52,757 nucleotides of DNA from Bacteroides sp. (GCA_014801865.1 JAAVDH010000015.1:4310-57066); one strand, 5' to 3'; positions 1 through 9,414 are shown, counted from the stretch's first letter. Made by a program: numbers and translations. Notes: generated by a model not told the origin, from the sequence alone.

Positions 1-100
1 GGCCTCCGTGGTCAAAGCAGAGTTCCTGCTGACGATCGCATGAGATGAGGATGATGGCTATGGCAATCATAGGGATAAGTAACAGGGTGAGGTACTTCAT
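1..100 (-). CDS. DUF5119-like lipoprotein, 5' part only
   Basis: Only the first 33 codons lie in the window; the gene runs off the left edge. The peptide begins MKYLTLLLIPMIAIAIILISC, a lipoprotein signal peptide with cysteine at residue 21, followed by DRQQELCFDHGG. The Cys-Asp-His stretch after the lipobox is what I associate with DUF5119 proteins, which often follow DUF3575 genes in Bacteroidales fimbria loci. Its ATG overlaps the stop codon of the upstream gene by 4 bases (ATGA), so translation is probably coupled. A good Shine-Dalgarno (AAAGGAGG) sits 5 bases before the ATG, which is unusual for this phylum. It is probably an outer-surface lipoprotein; the family call rests on a short peptide. 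Confidence 0.6.
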   Translation of the reverse strand, partial: MKYLTLLLIPMIAIAIILISCDRQQELCFDHGG

Positions 101-1353
101 CTGTGACCTCCTTTCCCAATAAGCCATACGAGCGATATGTCTGTACGTGTGGGGCCGAAGTAGTGACGATGACGTGTAGAGGTCCATACGCTGTGGCCGT
201 CCTGTATACGATATGTGACATAGCGTCCGGTTAGATGGCCGAAACCAATAGAGAGATCCAGTCTCAGATATTTGGCAAGTTCCAGACTATAACCGTACTC
301 TACACCTCCTCCCCATGAGGGGTGGTTAAAGAGAGGCGAGCGGGATCCTGAGCTGAGAATTCCTCTATTACCGAAACAGAAGTCATATCGTAGTAACTGA
401 GCATATATACCTAAATGGTGACCTACTAAGGTGCTATTTTTCAAATATTTTCTTACAGTCAGTTCACTGCCTTGCAGTCGCCAATATCGTCCGTGGCTAT
501 GGCTACTCCACCATGCATACATACCTGAAAGCGAGGTAGTCCAGCCTCTATCAAAGCAGACTGTAATTCCTGAATTAGGAACCATAGCTGCATCAAGCAT
601 GAGGTTAGTGAAAAGAGCTATACATACCCCCTTCTTTATAGTAATATAGTCCTTAATGACAGGGAGGGTCATTATGGCAGAATGTTCTGGAATGCTTAAT
701 GTAGAAGATACTTCTAATGGAACGAGATGAATGGTATCACAAACAACCTCATTTTGTTTCAAACTCCCTTTATACTCAATAGTGATAACGGAGACTCTTA
801 GCTCCGGGAAGATGTTTTCGAGTAGAAATCCACATGGCTCTTCTTTTCTGAAACTACTCAAACGTGATTTGAGGCTGTTGGTGACAATACTGTCTGCTGA
901 AGCGGTTTGTATTAAAGCCGTTATCTTATCACTATACTCGCATCCACTATTTTCTTTATTAATGTGGGTTAATAAACCGTCCCAATCAATGGCGGTAGAC
1001 TGTATAGATATTGAGCACGGATTCTGCAGTTCTTTGAGTATGCTGAGTGCTGCGAGTGAACGTCGCTCAGAAAGCTTTCTGTTGAAGATGGGATCTCCCT
1101 CGGGGGACGCAGTAGATACTATGGATGCGGAAATGACTGAATCACATCCCTTGACAAGGCTTGTGATTGCAGCTAAAACTTCTTTGTTGTTTCTATACTC
1201 ACTATCGACCGTTGAGCTACCCAGATGGTAATGGATAGTGAATGTCAAAGTATCAGTCGCGGCATGAGCTTGACAATAAGTTGCCAACAGTACATGCAGA
1301 CTTACAATCGTCAGTCTGAAAGTCAGGGGAAGTATGTCAAGTCTTGAAGCCAA
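97..1353 (-). CDS. DUF3575 family outer-membrane protein (fimbria-associated)
   Basis: A protein of 418 residues. Residues 1-31 form a signal peptide ending near QAHA. The middle has an OmpA-like alpha/beta stretch (ASPEGD.IFNRKLSERR, as in OmpA/MotB-type domains). The last 160 residues are rich in Trp, Tyr and Gly and look like a small beta-barrel of the DUF3575 type. Such proteins accompany Mfa/FimA-type fimbrial genes in Bacteroidales; the role here is inferred. No ATG is available in frame: the frame opens after a TGA at 1387-1389, and TTG at 1353 is the only start that leaves a sensible signal peptide. The gene is coupled by ATGA overlap to the next one. A nested inverted repeat lies just upstream. 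Confidence 0.7.
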   Translation of the reverse strand: MASRLDILPLTFRLTIVSLHVLLATYCQAHAATDTLTFTIHYHLGSSTVDSEYRNNKEVLAAITSLVKGCDSVISASIVSTASPEGDPIFNRKLSERRSLAALSILKELQNPCSISIQSTAIDWDGLLTHINKENSGCEYSDKITALIQTASADSIVTNSLKSRLSSFRKEEPCGFLLENIFPELRVSVITIEYKGSLKQNEVVCDTIHLVPLEVSSTLSIPEHSAIMTLPVIKDYITIKKGVCIALFTNLMLDAAMVPNSGITVCFDRGWTTSLSGMYAWWSSHSHGRYWRLQGSELTVRKYLKNSTLVGHHLGIYAQLLRYDFCFGNRGILSSGSRSPLFNHPSWGGGVEYGYSLELAKYLRLDLSIGFGHLTGRYVTYRIQDGHSVWTSTRHRHYFGPTRTDISLVWLIGKGGHR

Positions 1354-1360
1354 CTTATTT

Positions 1361-1414
1361 AGCAGTTTTAAAATGCATTGCCGGCTTCAGGCAATGCGTA
1401 CTTACAAAACTGCT
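1361..1414. repeat. Nested inverted repeat upstream of the DUF3575 gene
   Basis: The outer arms AGCAGTTTT (1361-1369) and AAAACTGCT (1406-1414) are complementary. Between them GCATTGCC (1375-1382) pairs with GGCAATGC (1390-1397) around a 7-base loop. The structure ends 8 bases before the TTG start, so it lies in the leader or the promoter region. It could be a transcript hairpin controlling translation, or a cruciform/protein-binding site. There is no T-run in the gene direction, so a terminator is less likely. Confidence 0.6.
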
Positions 1415-1893
1415 TAAAAAAGCAGAGCGTGAAGCCTTCTGTCACTCGCTCCACTATTCGAGGCCTTCGCATTGCCCATCAATCGAAACGAGCAACGGAC
1501 CTCACGCCGTATGATACGATACTACTGAGCGCACATATAGTTCAAACTACAGTGTACTTCGGTATATTATAAATCATACCCATGAGCATCATCGTTGCAT
1601 GGTTTCCTGATTGATTGAAAGTTGCGAAGTTTCGAATAGTCAGAAACCAAGCGTCAATAACGCTTTTCTATTATGTTGTGACCGTTTAAATTAACTTCTC
1701 ACGGTCTAATCACACGCCCTCCCTACAGATTTATCTCCTCAGATACGGCGTGAATCACTTGCAGTCGCAAAATTATTTTGTTTTTTTTGATTTACAAAAT
1801 AATGTCTAATTTTTAACAATTAGAAGAACAAGTCCTATTTTAAAAAAGCGAGCTCGATATAAGTATAGCTTCCGGTAAAATGGTCAGTTAAGA
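1415..1893. other. Non-coding stretch, no gene seen
   Basis: About 480 bases between the DUF3575 leader and the protease terminator. No convincing gene on either strand; the longest frame (about 64 codons) has no recognisable content. The sequence turns AT-rich from about 1770 on. The part around 1440-1520 is faintly similar in wording (CTCGCT...GCCTTCGC...ATCAA.CGAAA) to the palindromic element at 25.3 kb and may be a decayed relative. Confidence 0.4.
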
Positions 1894-1945
1894 ATAATCC
1901 TCCATACAGAGAGTTGGGGGAATAGCTCTCTGTATGGAGGATTAT
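1894..1945 (-). terminator. 20-bp perfect hairpin after the protease operon
   Basis: ATAATCCTCCATACAGAGAG (1894-1913) is exactly complementary to 1926-1945 around a 12-base loop. It follows the stop of the subtilisin-like gene by about 100 bases. Read on the minus strand, the hairpin is followed by TCTTAACTG, a weak T-tract, so it is most likely the operon terminator. A second small hairpin (CGGTATT, 2006-2012, with AATACCG, 2024-2030) lies between it and the stop codon. Confidence 0.75.
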
Positions 1946-2042
1946 GTGTACCTGGATCCTTTTCAGTCATCCCGGGTAATTTACTCCGGAATATTATGTC
2001 CTCAACGGTATTATATCTGATACAATACCGGGGTGAGAGGGA

Positions 2043-4340
2043 TTAGAGGACGATTTTGGCGGTATGGCGGGTGTCGCCGTAGGTGACGGTGGCGATGTAG
2101 AAGCCTCGGGGGAGGGTTACGTCGGCAACGTTGACTGTGGCGAGAGGACCGTCGACTGCGGTGGTGTAGACGGCGATGCCTCGCAGGTCAGTGAGGGTGA
2201 GTGTAGCCTGTCCGTCGTAGCCGGGAAGGGCCACTACGATATCGCCATCTTCAGCCTGATACCAGATGTTGCACTCCGTGTTGGAAACGCTGATGTTATC
2301 ATTAGAAGCGTTTCTGATAACATTGAGCACGGCACCATAGGAATTGATGCGTCCGGCTCCATAGGAGTTGCTGGGAAGTGTCTCTGAGATACTGGTCGTG
2401 ATGGCTGAGGACATGATGATGTCTTTAGCCGCTTCGGGTGTGAGATAGGGATCGGCCTGAAGCATCAGAGCTACTGTGCCCGCAACGAAGGGGGCTGCCA
2501 TGGAGGTACCTATGTTGTAGATGTAGTAGAAGGTGCCTCGGTCTGTAGTGGTCTTTGCGTTGGTGTCGGTGCTCAGCTGCAACTGGTACTCGAGAGCATA
2601 CTTGTTTGCCGCTGAGATTACGGGAAATCCGGGGGCAAGGATGTGGGGTGCCATACGGCCGTCGGCTGTAGGACCGCGGCTGGAGAATGAAGATACATTG
2701 AGGTGGTCATAGCCGGGTACGCTGGTCATGCTCATGGCCTGGCCGGTGATAAAGGGCACCTGGATGCGTCCGTCGTATGACCCTACGGTGATGATGTTCT
2801 TGGCGGTTCCTCCGATTTCACCTACGGTGTAGGCATTGTCTCCGTCGGTCCATCCGGCACGTCCTGTAGTGCCGAATTCGTGGTTGGAGTAGTTCCACAT
2901 GTGGATGGTGGAACCGGGTTCGCCTTCCACGATTATACCGAGGCGGCGTCCTTCGCCGAGGGTAAATACTTCGCAGGTTACGTCGACGTGGGGACGTTGG
3001 TTGGCGGGGTTGATTTCGCCACTGAAGAGAAATTCCGCGTCTACTCCGATATCGTCAAGGTCGAAGTACTTGTACATCATCTTCTGCTCCGTGAGGTCGT
3101 ATACATCGGAGGTGGCGAGTATCTGGCCTTTGAGGGGATTGACTACGCACATCTTGGCCTTGAAGGGGGCACCGTCGGAGCTCCAGATGTCGAGCTTGTG
3201 AATCTTGTGTGACAGGTCTTCGTTGAAAACAAGAAGTGTCTTGAGTTCGGTATCGCCCTCCGAGAGTGTCTTCGAGCAGTGGATTTTATATTCACCTTCA
3301 TTGCCGCAGGCGCCTACGATGATACGTCCGGGACCTGACATGCTGTCAATGATACGGTCGGTAGCCGAGGTGCCGTCGTGGGGGCCGATATGCGATCCGA
3401 GGCTCATGTTGATGACACAAGGCTTGCCTACACGGTCGGCATAGTCAAAAATGTATGATATGCCATCAGTGATGTTGGTATCGTCAGGGCCCATGCTCAC
3501 AAATACTATGTCGGCTTCGGTAGCTACTCCGTAATATTTGCTTGTCATGTCGCTTCCGGCGGCGATACCCATGGTGTGTGAACCATGAAATTCGCCGGCA
3601 GTGTCATAGTAGCTTCCTAAGATTTCCTCGGGAGTGGTGAACTCGGCGCCGTAGTCATATCCTTCGGGGGCTTTGCCTCGGTTGTTGTTCTGCTCCCATA
3701 CGGCTTTGATGCGCAGTTCTCCGTCGGGGCTGAAAAACGCAGGATGAGCGTATTCGACACCGGAGTCAATAAGACCCAGCACAACGCCGTTGCCGGTGTA
3801 AGGGTGTTGCATCAGATTATCGGCGTCGAGGCCTTTGTGTACGGCATCAACACCGGCATCTTTGCGTCCATAGTCGTTGAGCAGTTTTACGTCGCGTCCG
3901 GCTGAGATGTAGGTGACACCTTCTATTTCGGCGGCCTGACGCAGCATGTCAATGGGTATGATGGCTGTGATGATCACGCTGTTGTCATCAGTGGGGTAGC
4001 TGCGGCGTATCTTTACGCCAAGGTCTTCGAGCGCTGCGGTGGCGCTTTCGACATGCGAAGCTTCGACTGTGATATAGGTGTTGACGGTAGCGGGTGAGGC
4101 CTGTGTGTCGGCAGCTGGGGATGCCTGTGTGTCAGCAGCTGGCGTGCGCATAGGTGATTTGAGTGCATTGACGCGCTGAAGGCTGTCACGATACATCATG
4201 ACCTCGGTGCGCGGCGACAGCCCTCTGGTAGCTGGTACCGGGGATTTTGCCGCAGCATATAAGGGTAATCCTGCCGTAGCAATAGCAGCTACGGACAGGA
4301 TTACGTTACGATTCTTAAGGAAATTGTTTATGAAATTCAT
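2043..4340 (-). CDS. Secreted subtilisin-like S8 serine protease
   Basis: A protein of 765 residues: signal peptide (about 1-31), a linker with a duplicated ADTQASPA unit (about 69-83), an I9-like propeptide, then the S8 catalytic domain. The triad is visible as Asp192 (LIDSGVEYAHP), His252 (HGSHTMGIAAG) and Ser613 (GTSMAAPFVAG). A jelly-roll-like insertion sits between His and Ser, as in many Bacteroidetes members. The last 75 residues (LTDLRGIAVY... LPRGFYIATV... HTAKIVL) look like a type A sorting tail, so export by type IX secretion is likely; porV lies nearby. The ATG shares one base with the preceding stop (TAATG). It is the third gene of a coupled operon. The substrate is unknown. Confidence 0.9.
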   Translation of the reverse strand: MNFINNFLKNRNVILSVAAIATAGLPLYAAAKSPVPATRGLSPRTEVMMYRDSLQRVNALKSPMRTPAADTQASPAADTQASPATVNTYITVEASHVESATAALEDLGVKIRRSYPTDDNSVIITAIIPIDMLRQAAEIEGVTYISAGRDVKLLNDYGRKDAGVDAVHKGLDADNLMQHPYTGNGVVLGLIDSGVEYAHPAFFSPDGELRIKAVWEQNNNRGKAPEGYDYGAEFTTPEEILGSYYDTAGEFHGSHTMGIAAGSDMTSKYYGVATEADIVFVSMGPDDTNITDGISYIFDYADRVGKPCVINMSLGSHIGPHDGTSATDRIIDSMSGPGRIIVGACGNEGEYKIHCSKTLSEGDTELKTLLVFNEDLSHKIHKLDIWSSDGAPFKAKMCVVNPLKGQILATSDVYDLTEQKMMYKYFDLDDIGVDAEFLFSGEINPANQRPHVDVTCEVFTLGEGRRLGIIVEGEPGSTIHMWNYSNHEFGTTGRAGWTDGDNAYTVGEIGGTAKNIITVGSYDGRIQVPFITGQAMSMTSVPGYDHLNVSSFSSRGPTADGRMAPHILAPGFPVISAANKYALEYQLQLSTDTNAKTTTDRGTFYYIYNIGTSMAAPFVAGTVALMLQADPYLTPEAAKDIIMSSAITTSISETLPSNSYGAGRINSYGAVLNVIRNASNDNISVSNTECNIWYQAEDGDIVVALPGYDGQATLTLTDLRGIAVYTTAVDGPLATVNVADVTLPRGFYIATVTYGDTRHTAKIVL

Positions 4341-5389
4341 TATTTGACTTCTCCAGTGTAAAAGATGACCACGCGTTCGGGTGTGCCGCTTACTGTGGGT
4401 GTACCCCAGCCATAGTCAACTTTGTATTTGTTGGTTACATCGAATTCAAATGTCCAGGTGCCGTTGCCATTGTCTCTAACAAGTCCGGTAGCCTCCATGG
4501 CCTGGTTGCGGTACTGATTGTTGGGGCCGGATACCTGAATGTTCTCGTAGCGGAAGTTGAGCGAGTTTTGGGGAACGTCAAGGAAGTTAAAGGGCTCGCC
4601 AAAGAGCTCTTCAGCAATCTGAATGGTGCCGGTGTAGAATACGCCCTGTGTGGAGGTGCTCTCTGCCTTAAAGGTGAATTGTATAAGATTGTTATATGTT
4701 CCGCGAGTTACCTCGGTAATTATCGCGTGAATTGACTCTTCTCCATCCATATTGAAATAAACCAACTCGTTTGTGAATACTTCAGGTGGTGTAAGAAGAT
4801 CAATGGATTCTACCTCGGTGGGGCGCTTTACTATGTTGGTAATGAGCTTCATACCATCCTCAAAAGTGGCTTCAATCAGGAGTGTTATCTGACGATTCTT
4901 AGTATTGATGGATGAAGTGACTGTACCACTTGTGATTGCGGATGAGGTGTCAACGAGTTCGCCGTCTTCGTAGGTGTATCTTGTGAGTACGGCGGATGCG
5001 TTGTCAACAAGTGCCACATTTTCAGAGTAAAGTGCAGAGCTTGAGAGTGATAGTCCGAATGCGTATTTGCCACGCCAGAGGCCTTGGATGCTGTCCGGTT
5101 CGGCTGCGGTTCCGAAAGCGAATCCTGTGCTTTTACCAGCCTCGGAAGGAGCGGCTATGAACAGATTGTCAAGGAAGTCAACGCTGTGTATAATACCGTC
5201 ATTCTCGTAGATAAGTACGTGGGCAGAGGTATTGAGCTCTCCGAAATTAATTTTCTTTATATCGTTGACATTGTATTCGATATTGTCGCCGTTGGTTCTT
5301 TCGATTATGATACGGTTGTCATTTGCGGATGCATAAACCGTTGCTGCAAGAGCGGCAGCACTTAGAAACAGTGATTTGAAGAGTTTCAT
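4340..5389 (-). CDS. Secreted protein of unknown function in protease operon
   Basis: A protein of 349 residues, not recognised. A signal peptide (MKLFKSLFLSAAALAATVYA) is followed by a short motif, IIIERTNGDNIEYNVNDIKKINF, of the kind found at the start of many secreted Bacteroidetes proteins. The rest is predicted beta-rich with many Thr/Ser/Asn and no cysteines that stand out. There is no sorting tail. It overlaps both neighbours (ATGA upstream, TAATG downstream), so it is made together with the protease. It could be a surface ligand-binding or calycin-like protein; no function is assigned. Confidence 0.8.
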   Translation of the reverse strand: MKLFKSLFLSAAALAATVYASANDNRIIIERTNGDNIEYNVNDIKKINFGELNTSAHVLIYENDGIIHSVDFLDNLFIAAPSEAGKSTGFAFGTAAEPDSIQGLWRGKYAFGLSLSSSALYSENVALVDNASAVLTRYTYEDGELVDTSSAITSGTVTSSINTKNRQITLLIEATFEDGMKLITNIVKRPTEVESIDLLTPPEVFTNELVYFNMDGEESIHAIITEVTRGTYNNLIQFTFKAESTSTQGVFYTGTIQIAEELFGEPFNFLDVPQNSLNFRYENIQVSGPNNQYRNQAMEATGLVRDNGNGTWTFEFDVTNKYKVDYGWGTPTVSGTPERVVIFYTGEVK

Positions 5390-7224
5390 CGGAGGGCTAT
5401 TTTAATGATTGAGTTATTGACCTTGAGCAGATAGATGCCAGCGGGGAGTGATGAGCCGTCAATGACCTGAGAAGCGGAGCCGGTGGCTACGAGCTGACCG
5501 GTAGTGCTGTAGAGGGCGAGTGGAGCATCGCCGGCATTGAGTACAAGGATATTGCGTCCTTCTGTAACGACTTCAAAGTCTTCGGTCTTCACGGAGTCAA
5601 TACCTGCCTCGAGAGAAGTGGCGTCGTACATGAGTTCAATGGGACCGTCGTAGACGCCGTAGATGTGGAATCCAGCGTCGTCGTAGATGTCGATATCGAA
5701 GTGATAGTTCTTGTAGTCGTCGGTAGATACGGTTACTTTACCTTCTTCAGCGGGGCCGTGGAGGTCGTATACACACCAGCTGCCTTCGCGGAAGTGGGCA
5801 TAGCGTGTGCCTGTATCTGCTCCTCCGGTAGTGAAGTATCCTTTGTTGAGGCTGAAGGGTTCGTATTTACCACCTCCGAGGAGTTCGTTTGAGTCCCAGC
5901 GACGTTCAACGACGGTGTAGATACCGGGCTGTACTACAGAGTGGCCAAGGGGTGAGAGGAATTCCATGCGGAATAGGTCACCGCCGTTGTTGATGCCTTC
6001 GTCTCGACCGGCAGGTGATCCGAGGTCAACGATGAATGAGCGGCATCCGCCGGTTTCTCCCTGATGGAATGCGCGTCCTGTCTCAATCTTTGAGAAGTCG
6101 AGCTCAACGTCGTCGGTGAGGTTTGATACGGTGGCCTTGTAGGTGGCAGCGCTGTCGTCAAGTTTAAATGATCCGTTGTAGGTGGCTGTAACGTGGTATC
6201 CAAGGTTGGTCTCTGCATCGAGTGTGCCGGAGTATGTGCCGTCGCCGTTGTCCTTGATGGTGAATGTGCCGGTCTTGAGGTATCCGTAGATAGTTTCACT
6301 GCCTACGCGCTTCACGATGTATGAGCCGAAGGGGATGGTGAATACATCGGTACCGAACACGTAGTCAATTTCGCGGCAGGGATACCAGGTGTCGCGAGCA
6401 AAGTTGGTGGCGTTGGTGTAATCGCCGGGGAAAATCTGGAGATTCTCGCGCTTGGTGATGGGCTTGTGTGCAATCATCATGACAAGCATGTAGCCGTTCT
6501 CAGCCATACCTCCGGTCTCGGTGAATTGGTTGGAGTATGCGTTGAACTGTGTCACACCGTTGTGTGAGTAGTCGGTTATGCCTTGATAGAAAGCAAAACC
6601 GCCGTTGTTGAGCTTGAGGTCGAGGAGGTCTTCTTCAAGCATGGTGTAGGGGCTTGCCTTCTCGTTGGCGTTACGCATGTTGATGCGTCCCTTGTAGTGT
6701 ATGATTACGGTATTGTTGCCCTCCTTAGCCTTGGCTGTAATTTCGTAGATATTGCCGTCGCGTGTGATTTCGATGGTGTCAAATACGGGTATTACGCCCT
6801 GTTCCTTACCGTCCTTGTAGTAAGCGAGTCCGGTATATCCGGTGTAGTATGTTCCGGGAGGGGTAGAGCTGTCGTCGGAGTTTTCGGTGTAGTTCTGTGC
6901 GGGCAGTTCTACGGGGTCGGACACGTAGTTGTAAAGGTCAAGCGCGAGAAGGTATCCGGTGCTCATGGCAATGGTACCTGTCTGTGAGTTGTATTCAGCC
7001 GTGTTGTCGTCTGAGAGGAGGATGTAGTAGTTGGGAGTGGTAAAAGTCGCATCGTAGATACCTACTACGGCCTTTGACATCTCAAGGTTAACAGTAGCCT
7101 TGGGAGTAATGGACTGAGTGGCAGTGGCTGCCGGGCTCGGCGCCACAAGTGCCGGACGTGATGCCGCACAAAAAGCCGTTAGGGCGGCAAGTACGAGTGT
7201 AAATGAAAGTAAAGTACGTTTCAT
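5386..7224 (-). CDS. Secreted repeat-like protein with type IX sorting tail
   Basis: A protein of 612 residues with a signal peptide (about 1-22). The body holds recurring segments of the pattern F.I.DNGDGTYSGTLDAE and YKATVSNLTDDVELDF, suggesting repeated beta-sheet modules. The C-terminal 75 residues (VLNAGDAPLALYSTTGQLVATG ... LPAGIYLLKVNNSIIKIALR) match the type A sorting-domain pattern, so it is probably secreted or surface-attached by type IX secretion. First gene of the three-gene operon; its stop overlaps the next ATG by 4 bases. The repeats resemble those in other uncharacterised gut Bacteroidales surface proteins. Function unknown. Confidence 0.8.
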   Translation of the reverse strand: MKRTLLSFTLVLAALTAFCAASRPALVAPSPAATATQSITPKATVNLEMSKAVVGIYDATFTTPNYYILLSDDNTAEYNSQTGTIAMSTGYLLALDLYNYVSDPVELPAQNYTENSDDSSTPPGTYYTGYTGLAYYKDGKEQGVIPVFDTIEITRDGNIYEITAKAKEGNNTVIIHYKGRINMRNANEKASPYTMLEEDLLDLKLNNGGFAFYQGITDYSHNGVTQFNAYSNQFTETGGMAENGYMLVMMIAHKPITKRENLQIFPGDYTNATNFARDTWYPCREIDYVFGTDVFTIPFGSYIVKRVGSETIYGYLKTGTFTIKDNGDGTYSGTLDAETNLGYHVTATYNGSFKLDDSAATYKATVSNLTDDVELDFSKIETGRAFHQGETGGCRSFIVDLGSPAGRDEGINNGGDLFRMEFLSPLGHSVVQPGIYTVVERRWDSNELLGGGKYEPFSLNKGYFTTGGADTGTRYAHFREGSWCVYDLHGPAEEGKVTVSTDDYKNYHFDIDIYDDAGFHIYGVYDGPIELMYDATSLEAGIDSVKTEDFEVVTEGRNILVLNAGDAPLALYSTTGQLVATGSASQVIDGSSLPAGIYLLKVNNSIIKIALR

Positions 7225-7377
7225 GTAAATAATGATGGTAAAGATATTACTTATTTGATTTAGCTCGAAAAGTCGTGCTTTTCATTCTCTAAGGAGTGGA
7301 GAATGTGTAATTGGTGCTAATTTACGATAATTAAATATATCCACCAAAAGAATGCTTCGTTTTTGGTGAAAAAAAGA

Positions 7378-7428
7378 CATGAATCAGGAAGTGAGTATCA
7401 AAAACGATACATGCTTACCTGATTCATG
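7378..7428 (-). terminator. Rho-independent terminator after ychF
   Basis: CATGAATCAGG (7378-7388) pairs with CCTGATTCATG (7418-7428); an inner GTATC/GATAC extends the stem. On the minus strand the stem is followed by TCTTTTTTTC. It closes the ychF transcript and insulates the secreted-protease operon. A second hairpin, CACCAAAA/TTTTGGTG (7342-7349 with 7361-7368), lies just beyond. Confidence 0.8.
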
Positions 7429-7520
7429 TATGGGGGTAGAATAAGCCGGTCGGGGATAGCCCGGGGAAAGAGGAATCAGGAGAGAGGGGATTAATCGGGA
7501 CTAAATCAGGAATATCGAGA

Positions 7521-7695
7521 TTTATCGAGATTGGAAGGGGGTAGCCCGGCTGGGGATGATTTATCGAGATTGGAAGGGGATAGCCCGGCTGGGGATGATT
7601 TATCGAGATTGGAGGGGAGTAGCCCGACTGGGGATGCTTTATCGAGATTGGAGGGGGGGTAGCCCGACTGGGGATGCTTTAGCTTGATTGGGGGG
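7521..7695. repeat. 39-bp minisatellite next to ychF
   Basis: The phrase TTTATCGAGATTGGA begins at 7521, 7560, 7599 and 7638, a spacing of exactly 39 bases, with a decayed fifth unit from 7678 (40-base step because of one extra G). Each unit also holds AGCCCGRCTGGGGAT. The array ends directly at the ychF stop codon (7696). Because 39 is divisible by 3, one minus-strand frame stays open and would read a 13-residue repeat (SNLDKSSPAGLPP). That frame has no start signal of its own and I do not call it a gene. Degraded units continue to about 7450. Confidence 0.85.
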
Positions 7696-8799
7696 TCAGA
7701 CGTTGAAGAGGAAGTGCATGATGTCGCCGTCCTGGACGATGTATTCTTTTCCTTCAACGCTCATTTTACCGGCGGTTTTAACGGCTGACTCGCTTCCGAG
7801 AGTTACGTAGTCGTCATATTTGATTACTTCGGCGCGGATAAAGCCTTTCTCGAAGTCGGTATGTATGATGCCGGCGCACTTGGGTGCTTTGCTGCCTCGG
7901 AGGAATGTCCATGCACGAACTTCGTCGGGTCCTGCGGTGAAGTATGTCTGGAGGTCAAGCAGTGAGTATGCGGCGCGAATGAGTCGTGCCACGCCGGATT
8001 CTTCAAGGCCTATTTCGTTGAGGAATTCCTGACGCTCTTCATAGGTGTCAAGTTCGGCGATGTCGGCTTCTGTCTGAGCTGCTACGATGAGGAGCTGTGA
8101 GTTTTCGTCCTTGATGGCTTCGCGTACTGCTTCAACATATTTGTTGCCGCTTACGGCTGAGGCATCGTCAACGTTGCAGACGTAGAGCACGGGTTTGGAT
8201 GTGAGTAGGAAGAGCTCGCGGGCGAATTTCTGCTCATCTACGGTGTCGAACTGTACGGAGCGAGCGGGTTTGCCCTGATCGAGGGCCTCCTTGAGCTGAC
8301 GGAGGACTTCGTATTGCATCTTGGCTACTTTGTCGCCTCCGGTCTGTGCCTGCTTTTGTGTGCGGGCAATGCGGCTTTCAATAGTCTCGAGGTCCTTGAG
8401 CTGTAGCTCGTAGTCGATGATTTCCTTGTCACGCACGGGATCGACACTGCCGTCAACATGGGTGATGTTGTCATCATCGAAGCAGCGGAGCACGTGGAGT
8501 ATGGCATCAGTCTCGCGAATGTTAGCGAGGAATTTGTTGCCGAGTCCTTCACCTTTGCTGGCGCCCTTGACCAGACCTGCTATGTCAACGATTTCGACTG
8601 TTGCGGGAACTACGCTTTTTGGCTGACACATCTCGACGAGTTTTGTCAGACGGTCATCGGGCACGGTGATAACACCGACGTTGGGCTCGATGGTGCAGAA
8701 GGGGAAGTTGGCCGACTGTGCTTTTGCGTTGGAGAGACAGTTGAAGAGTGTGGATTTGCCTACGTTAGGCAGGCCTACAATGCCGCATTGAAGTGCCAT
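7696..8799 (-). CDS. ychF: Ribosome-binding ATPase YchF
   Basis: A protein of 367 residues, the usual length for this Obg-family ATPase, which binds ribosomes and is linked to oxidative stress responses. The P-loop is GLPNVGKST near the N-terminus, followed by [21 protein letters not shown]. The central part holds the helical arm and the end the TGS domain (GVMHTDF-like [17 protein letters not shown]). I use the ATG at 8799 ([11 protein letters not shown]), because the longer frame upstream adds 26 residues not seen in the family. The 39-bp repeat array starts right after its stop. Confidence 0.97.
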   Translation of the reverse strand: MALQCGIVGLPNVGKSTLFNCLSNAKAQSANFPFCTIEPNVGVITVPDDRLTKLVEMCQPKSVVPATVEIVDIAGLVKGASKGEGLGNKFLANIRETDAILHVLRCFDDDNITHVDGSVDPVRDKEIIDYELQLKDLETIESRIARTQKQAQTGGDKVAKMQYEVLRQLKEALDQGKPARSVQFDTVDEQKFARELFLLTSKPVLYVCNVDDASAVSGNKYVEAVREAIKDENSQLLIVAAQTEADIAELDTYEERQEFLNEIGLEESGVARLIRAAYSLLDLQTYFTAGPDEVRAWTFLRGSKAPKCAGIIHTDFEKGFIRAEVIKYDDYVTLGSESAVKTAGKMSVEGKEYIVQDGDIMHFLFNV

Positions 8800-8904
8800 A
8801 GAGGGTATAAATGAATTACTTAATTTGTTAGGGGTGGTATTGCGTAGACGCATATGGCGCGCGCAATACGGGTACAAAGTTACGGAAAATCTTCGGGTCG
8901 GGCG

Positions 8905-9384
8905 TCATGTGCGACGGAAAAGGAGGGCTGTGGCCATGGCGGCGATACCTTCTTTACGTCCGGTAAATCCGAGATGTTCGGTGGTAGTGGCTTTGACGGA
9001 AACGGATGTGGGGTCAACCTCGAGGTCTGCGGCTACGGTATCAATCATCTGCTGTATGAAGGGGAGGAGTTTCGGGGCCTGAGCGATGATGGTGACATCA
9101 ACGTTGCCTACACGGTAGCCACGGGAGTGTATGAGCCCGACTACGTGGCGGAGCAGTTTGCGTGAGTCCGCGCCCTTGTATGCGGGGTCGGTGTCGGGGA
9201 AGTGATAGCCTATGTCGCGCAGGGCGAGTGCGCCGAGGAGTGCATCGGAGAGTGCGTGCAGAGCCACGTCGGCATCGCTGTGGCCGAGTAGACCGTGGGT
9301 ATGGGGCACGTTGACTCCGCAGAGCCATAGAGGACGGTCGGTAGTGAAGCGGTGGACGTCAAATCCGTTGCCGATGCGTATCAT
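8905..9384 (-). CDS. ispF: 2-C-methyl-D-erythritol 2,4-cyclodiphosphate synthase
   Basis: A protein of 159 residues. It catalyses the ring-closing step of the MEP isoprenoid pathway as a zinc-dependent trimer. Metal ligands are visible as Asp9 and His11 (GNGFDVHRF) and the His of [37 protein letters not shown] is the signature after it. Only 30 bases separate it from porV upstream, so the two are probably co-transcribed. Confidence 0.96.
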   Translation of the reverse strand: MIRIGNGFDVHRFTTDRPLWLCGVNVPHTHGLLGHSDADVALHALSDALLGALALRDIGYHFPDTDPAYKGADSRKLLRHVVGLIHSRGYRVGNVDVTIIAQAPKLLPFIQQMIDTVAADLEVDPTSVSVKATTTEHLGFTGRKEGIAAMATALLFRRT

Positions 9385-9414
9385 GATGTGAAAATCTTTA
9401 AAGATTGTTATGGG

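Noticed and set aside
731-1231. Long plus-strand frame (166 codons) inside the DUF3575 gene
   Set aside because: Opposite-strand shadow; no signal peptide, no family, no start signal, while the minus strand has a coherent secreted protein.
7521-7695. CRISPR array
   Set aside because: Units are contiguous at 39 bases without unique spacers, and no cas genes are nearby.
7506-7757. 83-codon minus-strand frame through the 39-bp repeats
   Set aside because: Starts inside ychF in another frame, has no start signal, and its openness follows from a repeat length divisible by three.
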